Below, piece by piece: positions 1 to 8,151 of a stretch of DNA of 64,000 nt (positions within the stretch are counted from its first letter, which is position 1; each line of letters opens with the position of its first letter). The translations under genes were made by a program, and so were the position numbers. The DNA comes from Lachnospiraceae bacterium (lineage in GTDB: Bacteria > Bacillota > Clostridia > Lachnospirales > Lachnospiraceae): assembly GCA_017517305.1 (NCBI GenBank), contig JAFWZV010000016.1, positions 18,200 to 82,199 on the forward strand, in the 5' to 3' direction. The notes under the pieces are model-generated. The model did no database searches. It had not been told where the DNA came from and worked only from the letters and a program-made list of their open reading frames with translations.

Positions 1-607
1 CTGGAGTGACAGCCTGGTCAATGTATAGCTTCATAGAACCATATTCAAAATTTGCATGCTTTAGGTTGAAATCATATAGGGCATTCTGCACCGATTTCAG
101 AATATGATGTTCACGCTCAGCCATAGGCATAGAATCTCTAGCTAAAGCATTCTGCAGTCTTCTAAGCTGTGCGCTGGCATATCCACCAAAGGACTTGATA
201 GCTCTCTTGGAAAGGAAAAGTTCAGTATGGTCAATAATCTCCTGACCAAGCTTAGTCTTAATCAGATACTGGTCATCATCAAGCCCTAAAATCTCGCAGG
301 TGTTAGGATTGCACTCAAGGAGAAGCTTGATGATTTTATTAAATGAATATATAACCGTGTCAGTTACTCTGTCTTCAAATTGCTCAAATTCAGTAAGGCC
401 GAGAATGTCGGATGGCTGATTAAGTGCAATACCGCGGAAGTCGATGTCACTGTTTTCGTTGTTAGTGCCATAGGCATGGCTACCGCCTAGGCCTAGAAGA
501 ATAATGCGGTCCCCTAGGTGTGGGTCAGTGCGGAGGAAGTCGTAGGCGGGGGTGGACATGAGGTGGGTGAAGTTTGGGGTGTTGGTTGTGATGTTTGGTT
601 TGGACAT
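1..607 (-). CDS. Nucleotidyltransferase-domain protein (RlaP/YcgL-like), 3' part cut by window edge
   Basis: An open frame reads leftward from an ATG at 607 to the window edge without a stop (202 codons). Near residues 38-58 it shows the polymerase-beta nucleotidyltransferase signature: GLGGSHAYG followed by NSDIDFRG, with the two metal-binding aspartates in DID. This matches stand-alone predicted nucleotidyltransferases of the RlaP/YcgL type, whose substrate is mostly unknown; some sit beside RNA-repair genes. The start is supported by AGGAAGTG a few bases upstream. Family recognised, function inferred only; the C-terminal part is not visible. Confidence 0.75.
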   Translation of the reverse strand, partial: MSKPNITTNTPNFTHLMSTPAYDFLRTDPHLGDRIILLGLGGSHAYGTNNENSDIDFRGIALNQPSDILGLTEFEQFEDRVTDTVIYSFNKIIKLLLECNPNTCEILGLDDDQYLIKTKLGQEIIDHTELFLSKRAIKSFGGYASAQLRRLQNALARDSMPMAEREHHILKSVQNALYDFNLKHANFEYGSMKLYIDQAVTP

Positions 608-801
608 AGGTGTCACTTCCTTTCTGTGGGGTGTTTTGTTCTTAGGGGGATTATAGCATAAGATGGTGGGGAGGAAAAGTAAGTAGGACAAGACGTTGAA
701 TAGTGGGACAATGTAATGAGTGAAATCTAGTAGGTATGGGTGTATAATCAGATTATAAATTGTCGAATAATGTATTTTGTATAGCATAAGAGAGGGGACA
801 A

Positions 802-1332
802 ATGGCAAATATTTCGCAGAAGATAGTATATAATTTATCGATAATAGCGCCACTGTTGATAATGACGTCGATGGTTTGGGTTATTCAAAATAATACTTAT
901 TGTATTCCAATACTATTAATATCAATAAGTATTACAATTATTATAGTATTTAAGGTTTCGTTTAGATATGCTTTGAAACATATGGCTCCAATAAAAATAA
1001 GAACTGAACAAATTTCGCCACATGATGAAAAGGCATTTTCGTATTTGCCTACATATCTTCTACCGTTTGCCAGTATAGTAATTAAAGAATTTAATCTAAT
1101 TATACTTTTTTGTATATCTTTGCTGATTATATGTGGAATGATATTTTGCAATACTGCATTTCCAAATCCTGTATTAATGTTAGGGAAGTATCATTTTTAT
1201 CAAGTGTCTGCAGATAATGGAGTATCAAATTATTTGTTGATATCAAAACAAAAATATAGAAGTAAAAAACAATTAAATACAGTGTATAGAATGATGGAAT
1301 TTTTATTAGTGGATTCAGAGGAGGTAGGATAA
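802..1332 (+). CDS. kwaA: Small polytopic membrane protein, probable Kiwa subunit KwaA
   Basis: 176 residues with hydrophobic segments at about 10-29, 32-51 and 98-118 and possibly a weaker one near 85-95; the last 50 residues are polar and probably cytoplasmic. AGAGGGGAC precedes the ATG. The gene ends one base before the next start, so the two are translated as a pair. On its own it is just a small membrane protein; the KwaA assignment rests on size, topology and its DUF4868-like partner. In Kiwa systems KwaA is the membrane component that senses phage attack and works with KwaB. There is little sequence signature to lean on. Confidence 0.65.
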   Translation: MANISQKIVYNLSIIAPLLIMTSMVWVIQNNTYCIPILLISISITIIIVFKVSFRYALKHMAPIKIRTEQISPHDEKAFSYLPTYLLPFASIVIKEFNLIILFCISLLIICGMIFCNTAFPNPVLMLGKYHFYQVSADNGVSNYLLISKQKYRSKKQLNTVYRMMEFLLVDSEEVG

Positions 1333-1333
1333 T

Positions 1334-2221
1334 ATGTTCGAAAATTGCTCAATTATGATTATAGGAACAAACCACACAGTAGATGAAATATATAGATTGG
1401 ATATGAATTCAGATACACAGAATGAAATAGTGGAAACTTTTGCAAAAGGAATACAAGAATTGACAGGAGAAAAAACTAGAATTTCATTTGACGGTAGTTA
1501 CAAGCCAAATGATGATGAATATCTAGTTATTGAAAATTTTAGATTGTCTGATGAAATTAAGGATGCAATAAGGAATCCAATAGGCGTACAAGGATTTAGA
1601 AAAAAGAATGATGATTATCCAGAAATAAAGGCAATATTTGTGGGTGAAAGAGAAGAAAATTCAAATGGAGAACAGTTTAAAGTGGCTTTTCAGCGCTTTA
1701 AGAAAGATCAGTATATTTCTACGGCATGGTATAACTTGTTTTTTGATAGAGATACTTTTTTACAGGAAAAAAGATTTGGAATTAGTATCTCAGATGTAGT
1801 AGATTGTTTCGTTGTTGATAATGAATTATGTTTTTCGTCATTCCATTTTACAAGGCAGATTTTTGACTTAAATGATTATTATCGTTCTGCAACAGATAAA
1901 GAGGTACATACATTCACCCAGAATTCAAAATTGATGTTAGAGGATGCGGATGCTTTTGAAGGAATGGCTAATACCATTATAAGAAGAAAAATTGCATTAA
2001 TTAATGATTCAAAAGTATTAGATAAATTTTCGGCTAATGAAATAAAAAGAGAGGCAAAAGCAATTGATATAGATATTGATGTAAAGGACAAAAAAATAGT
2101 GATTCCAAATGATAAGGAGAAGGTGAAAATTATCTTGGGATTTTTGGATGAAGAAGCATTTAAAGGTCCGTTTTCAAAACACACATATTTGGCAAATTCG
2201 AAGAGAAAGCTTAATAGATAA
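1334..2221 (+). CDS. kwaB: DUF4868-family protein, probable Kiwa effector KwaB
   Basis: 295 residues. The C-terminal two thirds show the features I associate with DUF4868: a LFFDRDTF segment near 140, a VVDCFVVDNELCF strand pair near 160, a long helical middle, and a final FKGPFSKHTYLANSKRK segment. KwaB is the cytoplasmic DNA-binding effector of Kiwa. The length fits the family, and it follows the membrane gene with no gap (AGGAGGTAGGATA precedes the ATG). Base composition is as AT-rich as the rest of the island. If the family call is wrong, it is still clearly the partner of the upstream membrane protein. Confidence 0.68.
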   Translation: MFENCSIMIIGTNHTVDEIYRLDMNSDTQNEIVETFAKGIQELTGEKTRISFDGSYKPNDDEYLVIENFRLSDEIKDAIRNPIGVQGFRKKNDDYPEIKAIFVGEREENSNGEQFKVAFQRFKKDQYISTAWYNLFFDRDTFLQEKRFGISISDVVDCFVVDNELCFSSFHFTRQIFDLNDYYRSATDKEVHTFTQNSKLMLEDADAFEGMANTIIRRKIALINDSKVLDKFSANEIKREAKAIDIDIDVKDKKIVIPNDKEKVKIILGFLDEEAFKGPFSKHTYLANSKRKLNR

Positions 2222-2291
2222 CAACAAATAATATATGTTGTGGAATGATATCTTTGAGGAGAAACACGTTAAAAAGTAATATTAGGAGAAA

Positions 2292-2678
2292 ATGAATGAT
2301 AGAATCAGTGTATAAATATATAGTTCAAATAAAAATCCTCATGGAGATTGGGGAGAATTCAGAAATCCTACAAATAGAAATCTAATAAAGGGTAAAACTT
2401 ACGTTCCAATACCAGTAAAATATGCTAGGAAGTATAATATCCAACGAGGAGATGTTTTTGTTGCTCATTTTTTTGATGGATATCCTTCGATTCAAATTAA
2501 GGCATCAGGAAATGGTCCGTATGAAGGGGGGATTCAATATGCTAAGCAATTTGTAGGCATAGGAAAAGGTGCATGCAAAGCATTCACACCATGGTATGAA
2601 TCTTGTGGCATAGAAGTAGGCGATTACGTTGAAGTGGAGTTTCTTTCGAGTAATGAGGTAATGTTTTCAAAATTATAG
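2292..2678 (+). pseudogene. Small unknown gene interrupted by an in-frame stop at codon 8
   Basis: An ATG at 2292 behind a good ribosome site (TTAGGAG) opens a frame that stops at TAA 2313-2315 after MNDRISV, then stays open for another 120 codons to TAG 2676-2678. The continuation looks like a real compact protein (NPHGDWGEF, YARKYNIQRGDVF, FVGIGKGACKAF, CGIEVGDYVEVEF) and no other ATG, GTG or TTG starts it in frame. The simplest reading is one nonsense mutation in a gene of about 128 codons. The fold is not recognised; the double 'GDVF/GDYVEVEF' pattern suggests a small beta-barrel. A sequencing error is possible. Confidence 0.6.
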
Positions 2679-2683
2679 TGATG

Positions 2684-2724
2684 AAGCGTTGTCTGTTTTA
2701 TAATAGTACAATGCTTTTATTTTA
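2684..2724 (+). terminator. Probable Rho-independent terminator
   Basis: AAGCGTTGT pairs with ACAATGCTT (one G-U pair) around a 15-nt loop and is followed by TTATTTT. It separates the Kiwa-side transcripts from the restriction-modification genes. Confidence 0.45.
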
Positions 2725-2755
2725 TAACTAAACGAACATATGTGCGAAGAAGGTA

Positions 2756-2783
2756 TTGACGAAAGTATAATATATGGTAGAAT
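2756..2783 (+). promoter_or_regulatory. Promoter of the restriction endonuclease gene
   Basis: TTGACG at 2756-2761 and TAGAAT at 2778-2783 are separated by 16 bp and lie about 45 bp upstream of the endonuclease start, where no other gene intervenes. Confidence 0.5.
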
Positions 2784-2830
2784 TAATATGTGGTATAAAG
2801 AAGGGGATCAAATGATTAAGGAGGAATGAG

Positions 2831-4060
2831 ATGTTTTATAAAAAACAACCAGAATCAAACAGACAAAACTATAAAAAGATGCTAACCATAATAGGTCAAT
2901 TATCACACTTATTCTCTGAAAACGATGCCCCTTACTTGGCGTACAGAGTTCATGAAAATGTATTCTGTAAATACTTTCATGCTGAAAATCTAGCTAGAAC
3001 GGATTGTTCTGCTGATGCGAAGAAAGACACTATTGGTATTGGCTTAAAAACATGGGTTGGAAATGACGATCAAAAAGTTGCAGAATTCGGAAAGTTAAAG
3101 AAATTTTATACAGATTTAACTGGACTTGAGTTAGTGAAAAAAATTTCGGAGTATAGAAATGAGAGAATTCGAGTCACAAAAAATCTTCATGGAATTACAG
3201 ATATGATATACCATGTTGTAAAAAGAATTCCTGGTGCTATGCAGATAATGGAGTGTACTTTTGATTATATTAATATCGATAATATAAAATTGATTCCTGA
3301 CAGGGGGAATGAAAACAATACATATTTCACAGATGGTAAACATACTTATCATTTTAGTGTATCAAAGAATACTTTGTATATGATTTTTGATGACTTAGAG
3401 TTGATGGATACTATAAATGTAAATATTCTTGATGATCCATACACTTTGTTAGAGAATGCTACAAAAGAACATGTAAATACAATGTTGGGATTTAATAAAA
3501 TAGATGCTGATGGTGGAGAAACATATTTCGAAGGGGATATTTTTACAGATAATATTACAATTGATCAAGTTATTCAAAACGAGAAAAAGGAACAACTTTG
3601 TTTGCCGCTTTATTCAGTTAAGAAGGGTGTGAAATTTGTTGGAGAAAAAAGTGGCTTGAATCAATGGAATGCAGGTGGTCGTAAGAGGAATATTAATGAA
3701 ATTTACATACCATATCAAAAGGTAGATAGAGATAGAAAATCAGATTTCTTCCCTCCTAGAGATACAGCTTTTACTTTGCATATGCCAGATGGTTCAGAGA
3801 TATCAGCTAAAGTTTGCCAAGAAGCTGACAAGAATAATCCTGTAATTGGAAAGTCAATTATGAGTAACCCAAATAAAGTGTTAGGTAAGTGGCTACTTAG
3901 AGATGTGTTTGAGTTAGAAGAAGGAACTGTATTAACCTATGAAATGCTTGAAAAGTTTGGTATAGATAGTGTTGTTTTTACTAAGAATTCAGATTTGGAT
4001 TACTCCATTGATTTTGCAGAAATAGGCACTTACGAGAAATTTTATAGTATAGAAGAATAG
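2831..4060 (+). CDS. Type II restriction endonuclease with NgoFVII-type C-terminal DNA-binding domain
   Basis: 409 residues. Residues about 275-405 match the B3-like C-terminal domain of NgoFVII-type enzymes: GLNQWNAGGRKRN, then FFPPRDTAFTLHMPDG, then SNPNKVLGKWLLRDVF and a final GIDSVVF. The N-terminal half lacks the HxK motif of phospholipase-D-type nucleases such as BfiI; instead it has a conserved-looking AENLARTDCSADAKKD...GIGLKTW stretch near residues 51-75 that could supply a PD-(D/E)xK-type metal site (inference). It lies about 100 bp upstream of a C5-methyltransferase, as in a type II system. NgoFVII itself is reported to recognise GCSGC. AAGGAGGAATGAG precedes the ATG. Confidence 0.75.
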   Translation: MFYKKQPESNRQNYKKMLTIIGQLSHLFSENDAPYLAYRVHENVFCKYFHAENLARTDCSADAKKDTIGIGLKTWVGNDDQKVAEFGKLKKFYTDLTGLELVKKISEYRNERIRVTKNLHGITDMIYHVVKRIPGAMQIMECTFDYINIDNIKLIPDRGNENNTYFTDGKHTYHFSVSKNTLYMIFDDLELMDTINVNILDDPYTLLENATKEHVNTMLGFNKIDADGGETYFEGDIFTDNITIDQVIQNEKKEQLCLPLYSVKKGVKFVGEKSGLNQWNAGGRKRNINEIYIPYQKVDRDRKSDFFPPRDTAFTLHMPDGSEISAKVCQEADKNNPVIGKSIMSNPNKVLGKWLLRDVFELEEGTVLTYEMLEKFGIDSVVFTKNSDLDYSIDFAEIGTYEKFYSIEE

Positions 4061-4093
4061 TTTTAATAGGCTGATAATATCAGCCTATTAAAA
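4061..4093. repeat. Perfect 33-bp inverted repeat after the endonuclease gene
   Basis: TTTTAATAGGCTGATA pairs perfectly with TATCAGCCTATTAAAA around one central base, directly after the endonuclease stop codon. It could work as a bidirectional terminator (A-run before, T-run after the GC part) or as an operator between the restriction and methylation genes. Confidence 0.7.
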
Positions 4094-4106
4094 TTGAAAA
4101 TAATAA

Positions 4107-4135
4107 TTGCGGCGCGCCGCGATTTTTGGTACAAT
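4107..4135 (+). promoter_or_regulatory. Methyltransferase promoter overlapped by two GCSGC sites
   Basis: A -35 TTGCGG (4107-4112) and a -10 TACAAT (4130-4135) are spaced by 17 bp. A 12-bp perfect GC palindrome, GCGGCGCGCCGC (4109-4120), overlaps the -35 and the spacer and contains GCGGC and GCCGC, both matching GCSGC, the reported NgoFVII target. A second inverted repeat, TGGTA-N6-TACCA at 4127-4142, overlaps the -10. Promoter function is inferred from spacing only. Confidence 0.5.
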
Positions 4136-4163
4136 TTTACCATAGTATTTTAGGAGGATTTTT

Positions 4164-5135
4164 ATGTTAAAGTGTGCATCTTTTTTTGCTGGTGTTGGAG
4201 GAATAGATAAGGGATTTGAACATAATGAGTTGTTTAAAGTAGTATATGCTAATGAGTTTGACCCGTATCCAGTGAAAACATACGAATTAAATTCAAAGTT
4301 GAAAGTGGATTGTAGAGATATTAAAGAAGTACAGCCAGATGAAATTCCTGATTTTGATGTGATGTTGGCAGGTTTTCCGTGTCAGGCTTTTAGCGTCGCT
4401 GGATACCGAAAAGGTTTTGAGGATGAAAAGGGAAGGGGTACTTTGTTTTTCGAGTTGGTTAGAATTATAGAAGCGAAAGAACCGGAAATTGTATTCCTTG
4501 AAAATGTAAAGAATTTAGTAGGACATGATAATGGAAATACATTTAGGGTAATAAATGAATGTTTAGAGCAGAACGGTTATAAGGTATATCCTATGGTTCT
4601 TAATGCTATGGAATACGGAAACATACCCCAGAATAGAGAAAGAATATATTTGGTGTGTTTTAAGGATGAAAGAGTATATCAAAATTTCCGCCCACTTATG
4701 CCAATACCACTCAAGAAGAAACTGTCGGATATTATAGATTTTAAAACAAAAGTAGATGATAAGTATTATTATACAGAGGGAAAGTATAAAGGGGATATAT
4801 ATGAGCAATTAGTAGCTGCGATGGATGATGAGAATGCGGTGTATCAGTGGCGAAGAAAATATGTAAGAAAAAATAAGAGTGGAGTAGTTCCAACCTTAAC
4901 AGCTAACCAAGGTGAGGGCGGTCATAATGTATGTTTGATTAAAACAAAACATGGAATCAGAAAAATGACTCCTCATGAATGTTTCAATACGCAAGGATTT
5001 TCTAAGAAATTTAAATTGCCTAAAGATATGAGTGATGCGCGTCTTTACAAGCAGGCTGGTAATTCTGTTTGTGTGTCTGTTATTGAGAGATTGGCTGATA
5101 AGATAGCTGAAGCGTATAAAGCGGTAAATGCATAG
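4164..5135 (+). CDS. DNA (cytosine-5-)-methyltransferase
   Basis: 323 residues with all the main C5-methyltransferase motifs in order: FFAGVGGIDKG (motif I, residues 7-17), GFPCQAFSVAG with catalytic Cys73 (IV), ENV at 113-115 (VI), QNRERIYLV at about 156-164 (VIII), a target-recognition region at about 170-285, and GNSVCVSVI at about 299 (X). It transfers methyl groups from SAM to cytosine and should protect host DNA from the neighbouring endonuclease. It has its own promoter and ribosome site (TAGGAGG). There is no N-terminal helix-turn-helix extension, so any autoregulation would have to use the catalytic domain or methylation itself. Confidence 0.93.
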   Translation: MLKCASFFAGVGGIDKGFEHNELFKVVYANEFDPYPVKTYELNSKLKVDCRDIKEVQPDEIPDFDVMLAGFPCQAFSVAGYRKGFEDEKGRGTLFFELVRIIEAKEPEIVFLENVKNLVGHDNGNTFRVINECLEQNGYKVYPMVLNAMEYGNIPQNRERIYLVCFKDERVYQNFRPLMPIPLKKKLSDIIDFKTKVDDKYYYTEGKYKGDIYEQLVAAMDDENAVYQWRRKYVRKNKSGVVPTLTANQGEGGHNVCLIKTKHGIRKMTPHECFNTQGFSKKFKLPKDMSDARLYKQAGNSVCVSVIERLADKIAEAYKAVNA

Positions 5136-5173
5136 AAATATATAGCACATATTTGTATTTTAGAGGATGAAAA

Positions 5174-5770
5174 ATGAGCAAAGGCAGAAAGAAAAATAAG
5201 AATAAGAAAAAGATTTCAAATAGACAAGTAGAGGAAAAAAGTGTATTAAGTGTTTCGATAGAGGAGTTCGCTTCAATTCAAGAAGAAGCGTATTATAATG
5301 CGTTGAAAAAACTGGAGTTGGATAGAAAAAACGAAAAAACGCAAGAAGTTAAAAAAGAATCCGAGCTAGAAAAACAGACTTTAAAAGATAAAATAAGATT
5401 TATATTTTATATGCTTGTGTTGCCTGGTAAAGCGCAAGAGAATCTTGGGTTAGATGTTAGAGTATATGATATATTACTAAGTATATTTGTGTCTGGTGTA
5501 TTTAAGCTGATTGGACATGTTATTAGAATTATTTCTATCGTTCTTACAATTGCCCTTTCGATAGATGCATTTAATAAAGATGTTAATTTGTTTGTAATAA
5601 TAAATGTTATTCTTGTAGGAATTGTATTAATGCTTATGGGGAGTTTGTTTATACTTGCAGGTGATGAATTTGAAAAACAAGATGACAAAAATTGTTTATA
5701 TGCCTATTCTGCTAGCTTTATTGCATTAATCACTTTGATAGTTAGTGTTATTGGTATGACTTGTGATTGA
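5174..5770 (+). CDS. Unknown membrane protein with lysine-rich N-terminus
   Basis: 198 residues. The first 20 are almost all Lys, Asn and Arg, followed by a charged helical stretch (about 25-75) that may form a coiled coil, then four hydrophobic segments at about 78-92, 98-130, 138-160 and 173-195. The gene follows the methyltransferase by 38 bp with AGAGGATG before the ATG, so it may be co-transcribed with it. No family is recognised. Its place between a restriction-modification pair and a GmrSD-like nuclease makes a defence-linked role possible but unproven. Confidence 0.6.
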   Translation: MSKGRKKNKNKKKISNRQVEEKSVLSVSIEEFASIQEEAYYNALKKLELDRKNEKTQEVKKESELEKQTLKDKIRFIFYMLVLPGKAQENLGLDVRVYDILLSIFVSGVFKLIGHVIRIISIVLTIALSIDAFNKDVNLFVIINVILVGIVLMLMGSLFILAGDEFEKQDDKNCLYAYSASFIALITLIVSVIGMTCD

Positions 5771-5843
5771 TACTATTCTATTACGCATATAGAGTGTTTT
5801 TGTTAGATGGATAACTAAATTGTTCGAGTGAGGAGGAAAACAA

Positions 5844-7925
5844 ATGATAGGTAGCGCAAAACCTTTAGTTAAATTTTTGGATGGTTCAAGCACTAGATTT
5901 ATAATACCTGTTTATCAAAGAAACTATGACTGGAAGATTGTGAATTGTACACAACTGTTTGATGATTTGATAAAGGTTGTAAAGACACCGAATAGAGATT
6001 CGCATTTCTTTGGCAGTGTGGTGTCTGTAGCTAATATACAGGGTGCTTCAAGTGAAATGTTGATTATAGATGGTCAACAAAGAATAACAACAATATCCTT
6101 ATTATTTTTGGCACTGGTTAATTTGTTGAAAGATGGAAGGGTTGAATCTGAAAAAACATATTTAGCAGATCAAATTCAGAATACATATCTTATTGATCCT
6201 TATGAACCAGAAGAGAAAAAAGTTAAGTTAAAGCCAATCAAAGATGATCAGGATGCTTTCTTGAAATTATTTGGGGACAAGGAAGAATATAATATGACTT
6301 CTAATGTTACTCAAAATTATATGTATTTTTATAACAGAATTCAGAAAGGTGAATTGACTCCAGAAGAAATTTTTAATGCCATATGTTCTCTTGTTATTAT
6401 AGATATTTCTCTTGACCCGACTAAGGATGATGCTCAATTGATATTTGAAAGCTTAAATTCAACTGGATTGGACTTGAGTGAAGGTGATAAAATAAGAAAT
6501 TTCATACTAATGGGTTTGGATTCTGATAAACAGGAAAGGTATTATAATAAATATTGGAATAAGATTGAAAAAGATACGGATTACCAGGTTAGTGATTATG
6601 TAAGGCATTATCTGACTATTTCTTTGGGTAGAACACCAGCGATTAAAGAGGTATATAGTTGCTTTAAAAGTTATGTAGAGAAAAATAAGTTTGAAACTGA
6701 AGAATTACTTCTTAATATGGTTAAATATGCCAAGTATTATAAAGAGATTAAGAATTCAAGTACTAATGTGTACAAAGCAAATATTGTGTTATCTAGACTA
6801 AACGTATTAGACATGAGTGTTTCTATTCCGTACTTGATGGGATTATGGGAATATAGAGAGAACGTTGGCATGATAGATACAGAATTTGTAGAAGTATTAA
6901 CAGTCATAGAAACTTATATATTTAGAAGAATGATATGTGGTGTTCCTACCAATGCGTTAAATAAGATTTTTGCAATGTTGCATAAAGACTGTATTAGATA
7001 CAAAAAAGATAATGATCAATATGTAGAAGTATTAAAGTATCTTTTGAATAGCAAAGTTGTTTCTGGACGTATGCCAAAAGATAGTGAGTTCTTAAGGAGT
7101 ATAGAGGAAAAGAATATATACTCTATGCAAGCTAAGAATAAAATGTATTTATTTGATCGTCTTGAAAATGAAGATTCAGTTGAACATACAAATGTAATTC
7201 AAATGATGCAAGATGGTGTGTACACTATAGAGCATATTATGCCACAAACATTATCTAATGCTTGGAAAAAAGATTTGGGAACAAACTATTTGGAAATACA
7301 TGACAAGTGGATAAATAGATTAGCAAATCTAACTTTAACAGGATATAATTCTCAATATAGTAATAGATCGTTTTTGGAAAAAAGAGATACCGAGAAAGGA
7401 TTCAAAGATAGCCATTTACATATAAATGCAGAAATTGCAAAATGTGAAAAATGGACAGAGGATGAAATAATCCAGAGAAATAATATGTTAAAAGGTAAGT
7501 TCCTTGTATTGTGGTCGTACCCAACGAGTTCTTATGAACCAGAGAAGGTATTAAATGAGATGCATACCTTGGATGAGGATTATGACTTTAAAGGAAAGTA
7601 TTTTGTCTCATATTCTTTTTTAGATACACCATATTCAGCCAATAGTTGGTCTGATATGTATCAGCAAGTTGTAAAATTCTTGTTTGAGTTGGATGCAACT
7701 ATTATTTATAAACTAGTAACTGATAATACTGGTTTAGGAATACATTTTTCTGATAAAGAGGAGAAAGGTTTTGTTGAAATCGAAGACAAGGTATTCTTGT
7801 ATGTTGCAACATCTACCATGTCAAAAATTAGTGCGTTGAAAAAATTGTTTTCAATGTATGAGTTAGATGGAAGTGAACTTGTATTAGAAATCCAGAGTGA
7901 AGAAACAAATGAAGAAAATGACTAG
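5844..7925 (+). CDS. GmrSD-like DUF262/DUF1524 nuclease
   Basis: 693 residues. The N-terminal DUF262 domain carries IPVYQRNYDW near residue 20 and the nucleotide-binding DGQQR at 76-80. The DUF1524 domain carries an HNH-like site, IEHIMPQ (His464), followed by NRLANLTLT and YSNRSFLEKR. This is the layout of fused GmrS/GmrD type IV restriction enzymes, which use NTP hydrolysis to cut modified phage DNA. About 130 residues after DUF1524 form a further domain (NSWSDMYQQVVKFLFELD...) that I do not recognise. GAGGAGG precedes the ATG and a strong terminator follows. Confidence 0.85.
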   Translation: MIGSAKPLVKFLDGSSTRFIIPVYQRNYDWKIVNCTQLFDDLIKVVKTPNRDSHFFGSVVSVANIQGASSEMLIIDGQQRITTISLLFLALVNLLKDGRVESEKTYLADQIQNTYLIDPYEPEEKKVKLKPIKDDQDAFLKLFGDKEEYNMTSNVTQNYMYFYNRIQKGELTPEEIFNAICSLVIIDISLDPTKDDAQLIFESLNSTGLDLSEGDKIRNFILMGLDSDKQERYYNKYWNKIEKDTDYQVSDYVRHYLTISLGRTPAIKEVYSCFKSYVEKNKFETEELLLNMVKYAKYYKEIKNSSTNVYKANIVLSRLNVLDMSVSIPYLMGLWEYRENVGMIDTEFVEVLTVIETYIFRRMICGVPTNALNKIFAMLHKDCIRYKKDNDQYVEVLKYLLNSKVVSGRMPKDSEFLRSIEEKNIYSMQAKNKMYLFDRLENEDSVEHTNVIQMMQDGVYTIEHIMPQTLSNAWKKDLGTNYLEIHDKWINRLANLTLTGYNSQYSNRSFLEKRDTEKGFKDSHLHINAEIAKCEKWTEDEIIQRNNMLKGKFLVLWSYPTSSYEPEKVLNEMHTLDEDYDFKGKYFVSYSFLDTPYSANSWSDMYQQVVKFLFELDATIIYKLVTDNTGLGIHFSDKEEKGFVEIEDKVFLYVATSTMSKISALKKLFSMYELDGSELVLEIQSEETNEEND

Positions 7926-7931
7926 TATTAG

Positions 7932-7964
7932 AAAGGTGACTTGGCCCCCAAGCCACCTTTTTTT
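7932..7964 (+). terminator. Rho-independent terminator after the GmrSD-like gene
   Basis: AAGGTGACTTGG pairs with CCAAGCCACCTT (one mismatch) around a short C-rich loop and is followed by seven T residues. Confidence 0.85.
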
Positions 7965-7968
7965 GGTG

Positions 7969-8034
7969 CACTTACGTAAATACAACTATCACTTATGCAA
8001 ACCCTATTTACAATTGTAGCCAAAAAGATATTAT
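7969..8034 (+). promoter_or_regulatory. LytTR-type repeat pair and promoter of the two-component system
   Basis: CACTTACG at 7969 and CACTTATG at 7990 are direct repeats 21 bp apart, the two-helical-turn spacing used by LytTR regulators. TTTACA (8007-8012) and TATTAT (8029-8034) with a 16-bp spacer follow. The second repeat starts 17 bp before the -35, exactly as in the copy at 10272. A likely autoregulated promoter. Confidence 0.6.
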
Positions 8035-8038
8035 GAAC

Positions 8039-8050
8039 TTGTCCGGACAA
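8039..8050. repeat. 12-bp palindrome TTGTCCGGACAA
   Basis: A perfect palindrome lies just downstream of the -10 at 8029-8034, at about the expected transcription start. It may be a repressor site; nothing else in the window repeats it. Confidence 0.35.
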
Positions 8051-8151
8051 TACATATAGTATATACGGAAAGGACAAGATTGTGTGTGGTTTATGGTTTG
8101 ACCTCTTTGTTTATTTATTAGGATATTAAGAGGTATAGAACAAATTATTCT

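Noticed and set aside
4061-4142. Controller (C) protein gene of the restriction-modification system
   Set aside because: No ORF of any size fits between the endonuclease and methyltransferase; only inverted repeats are present.
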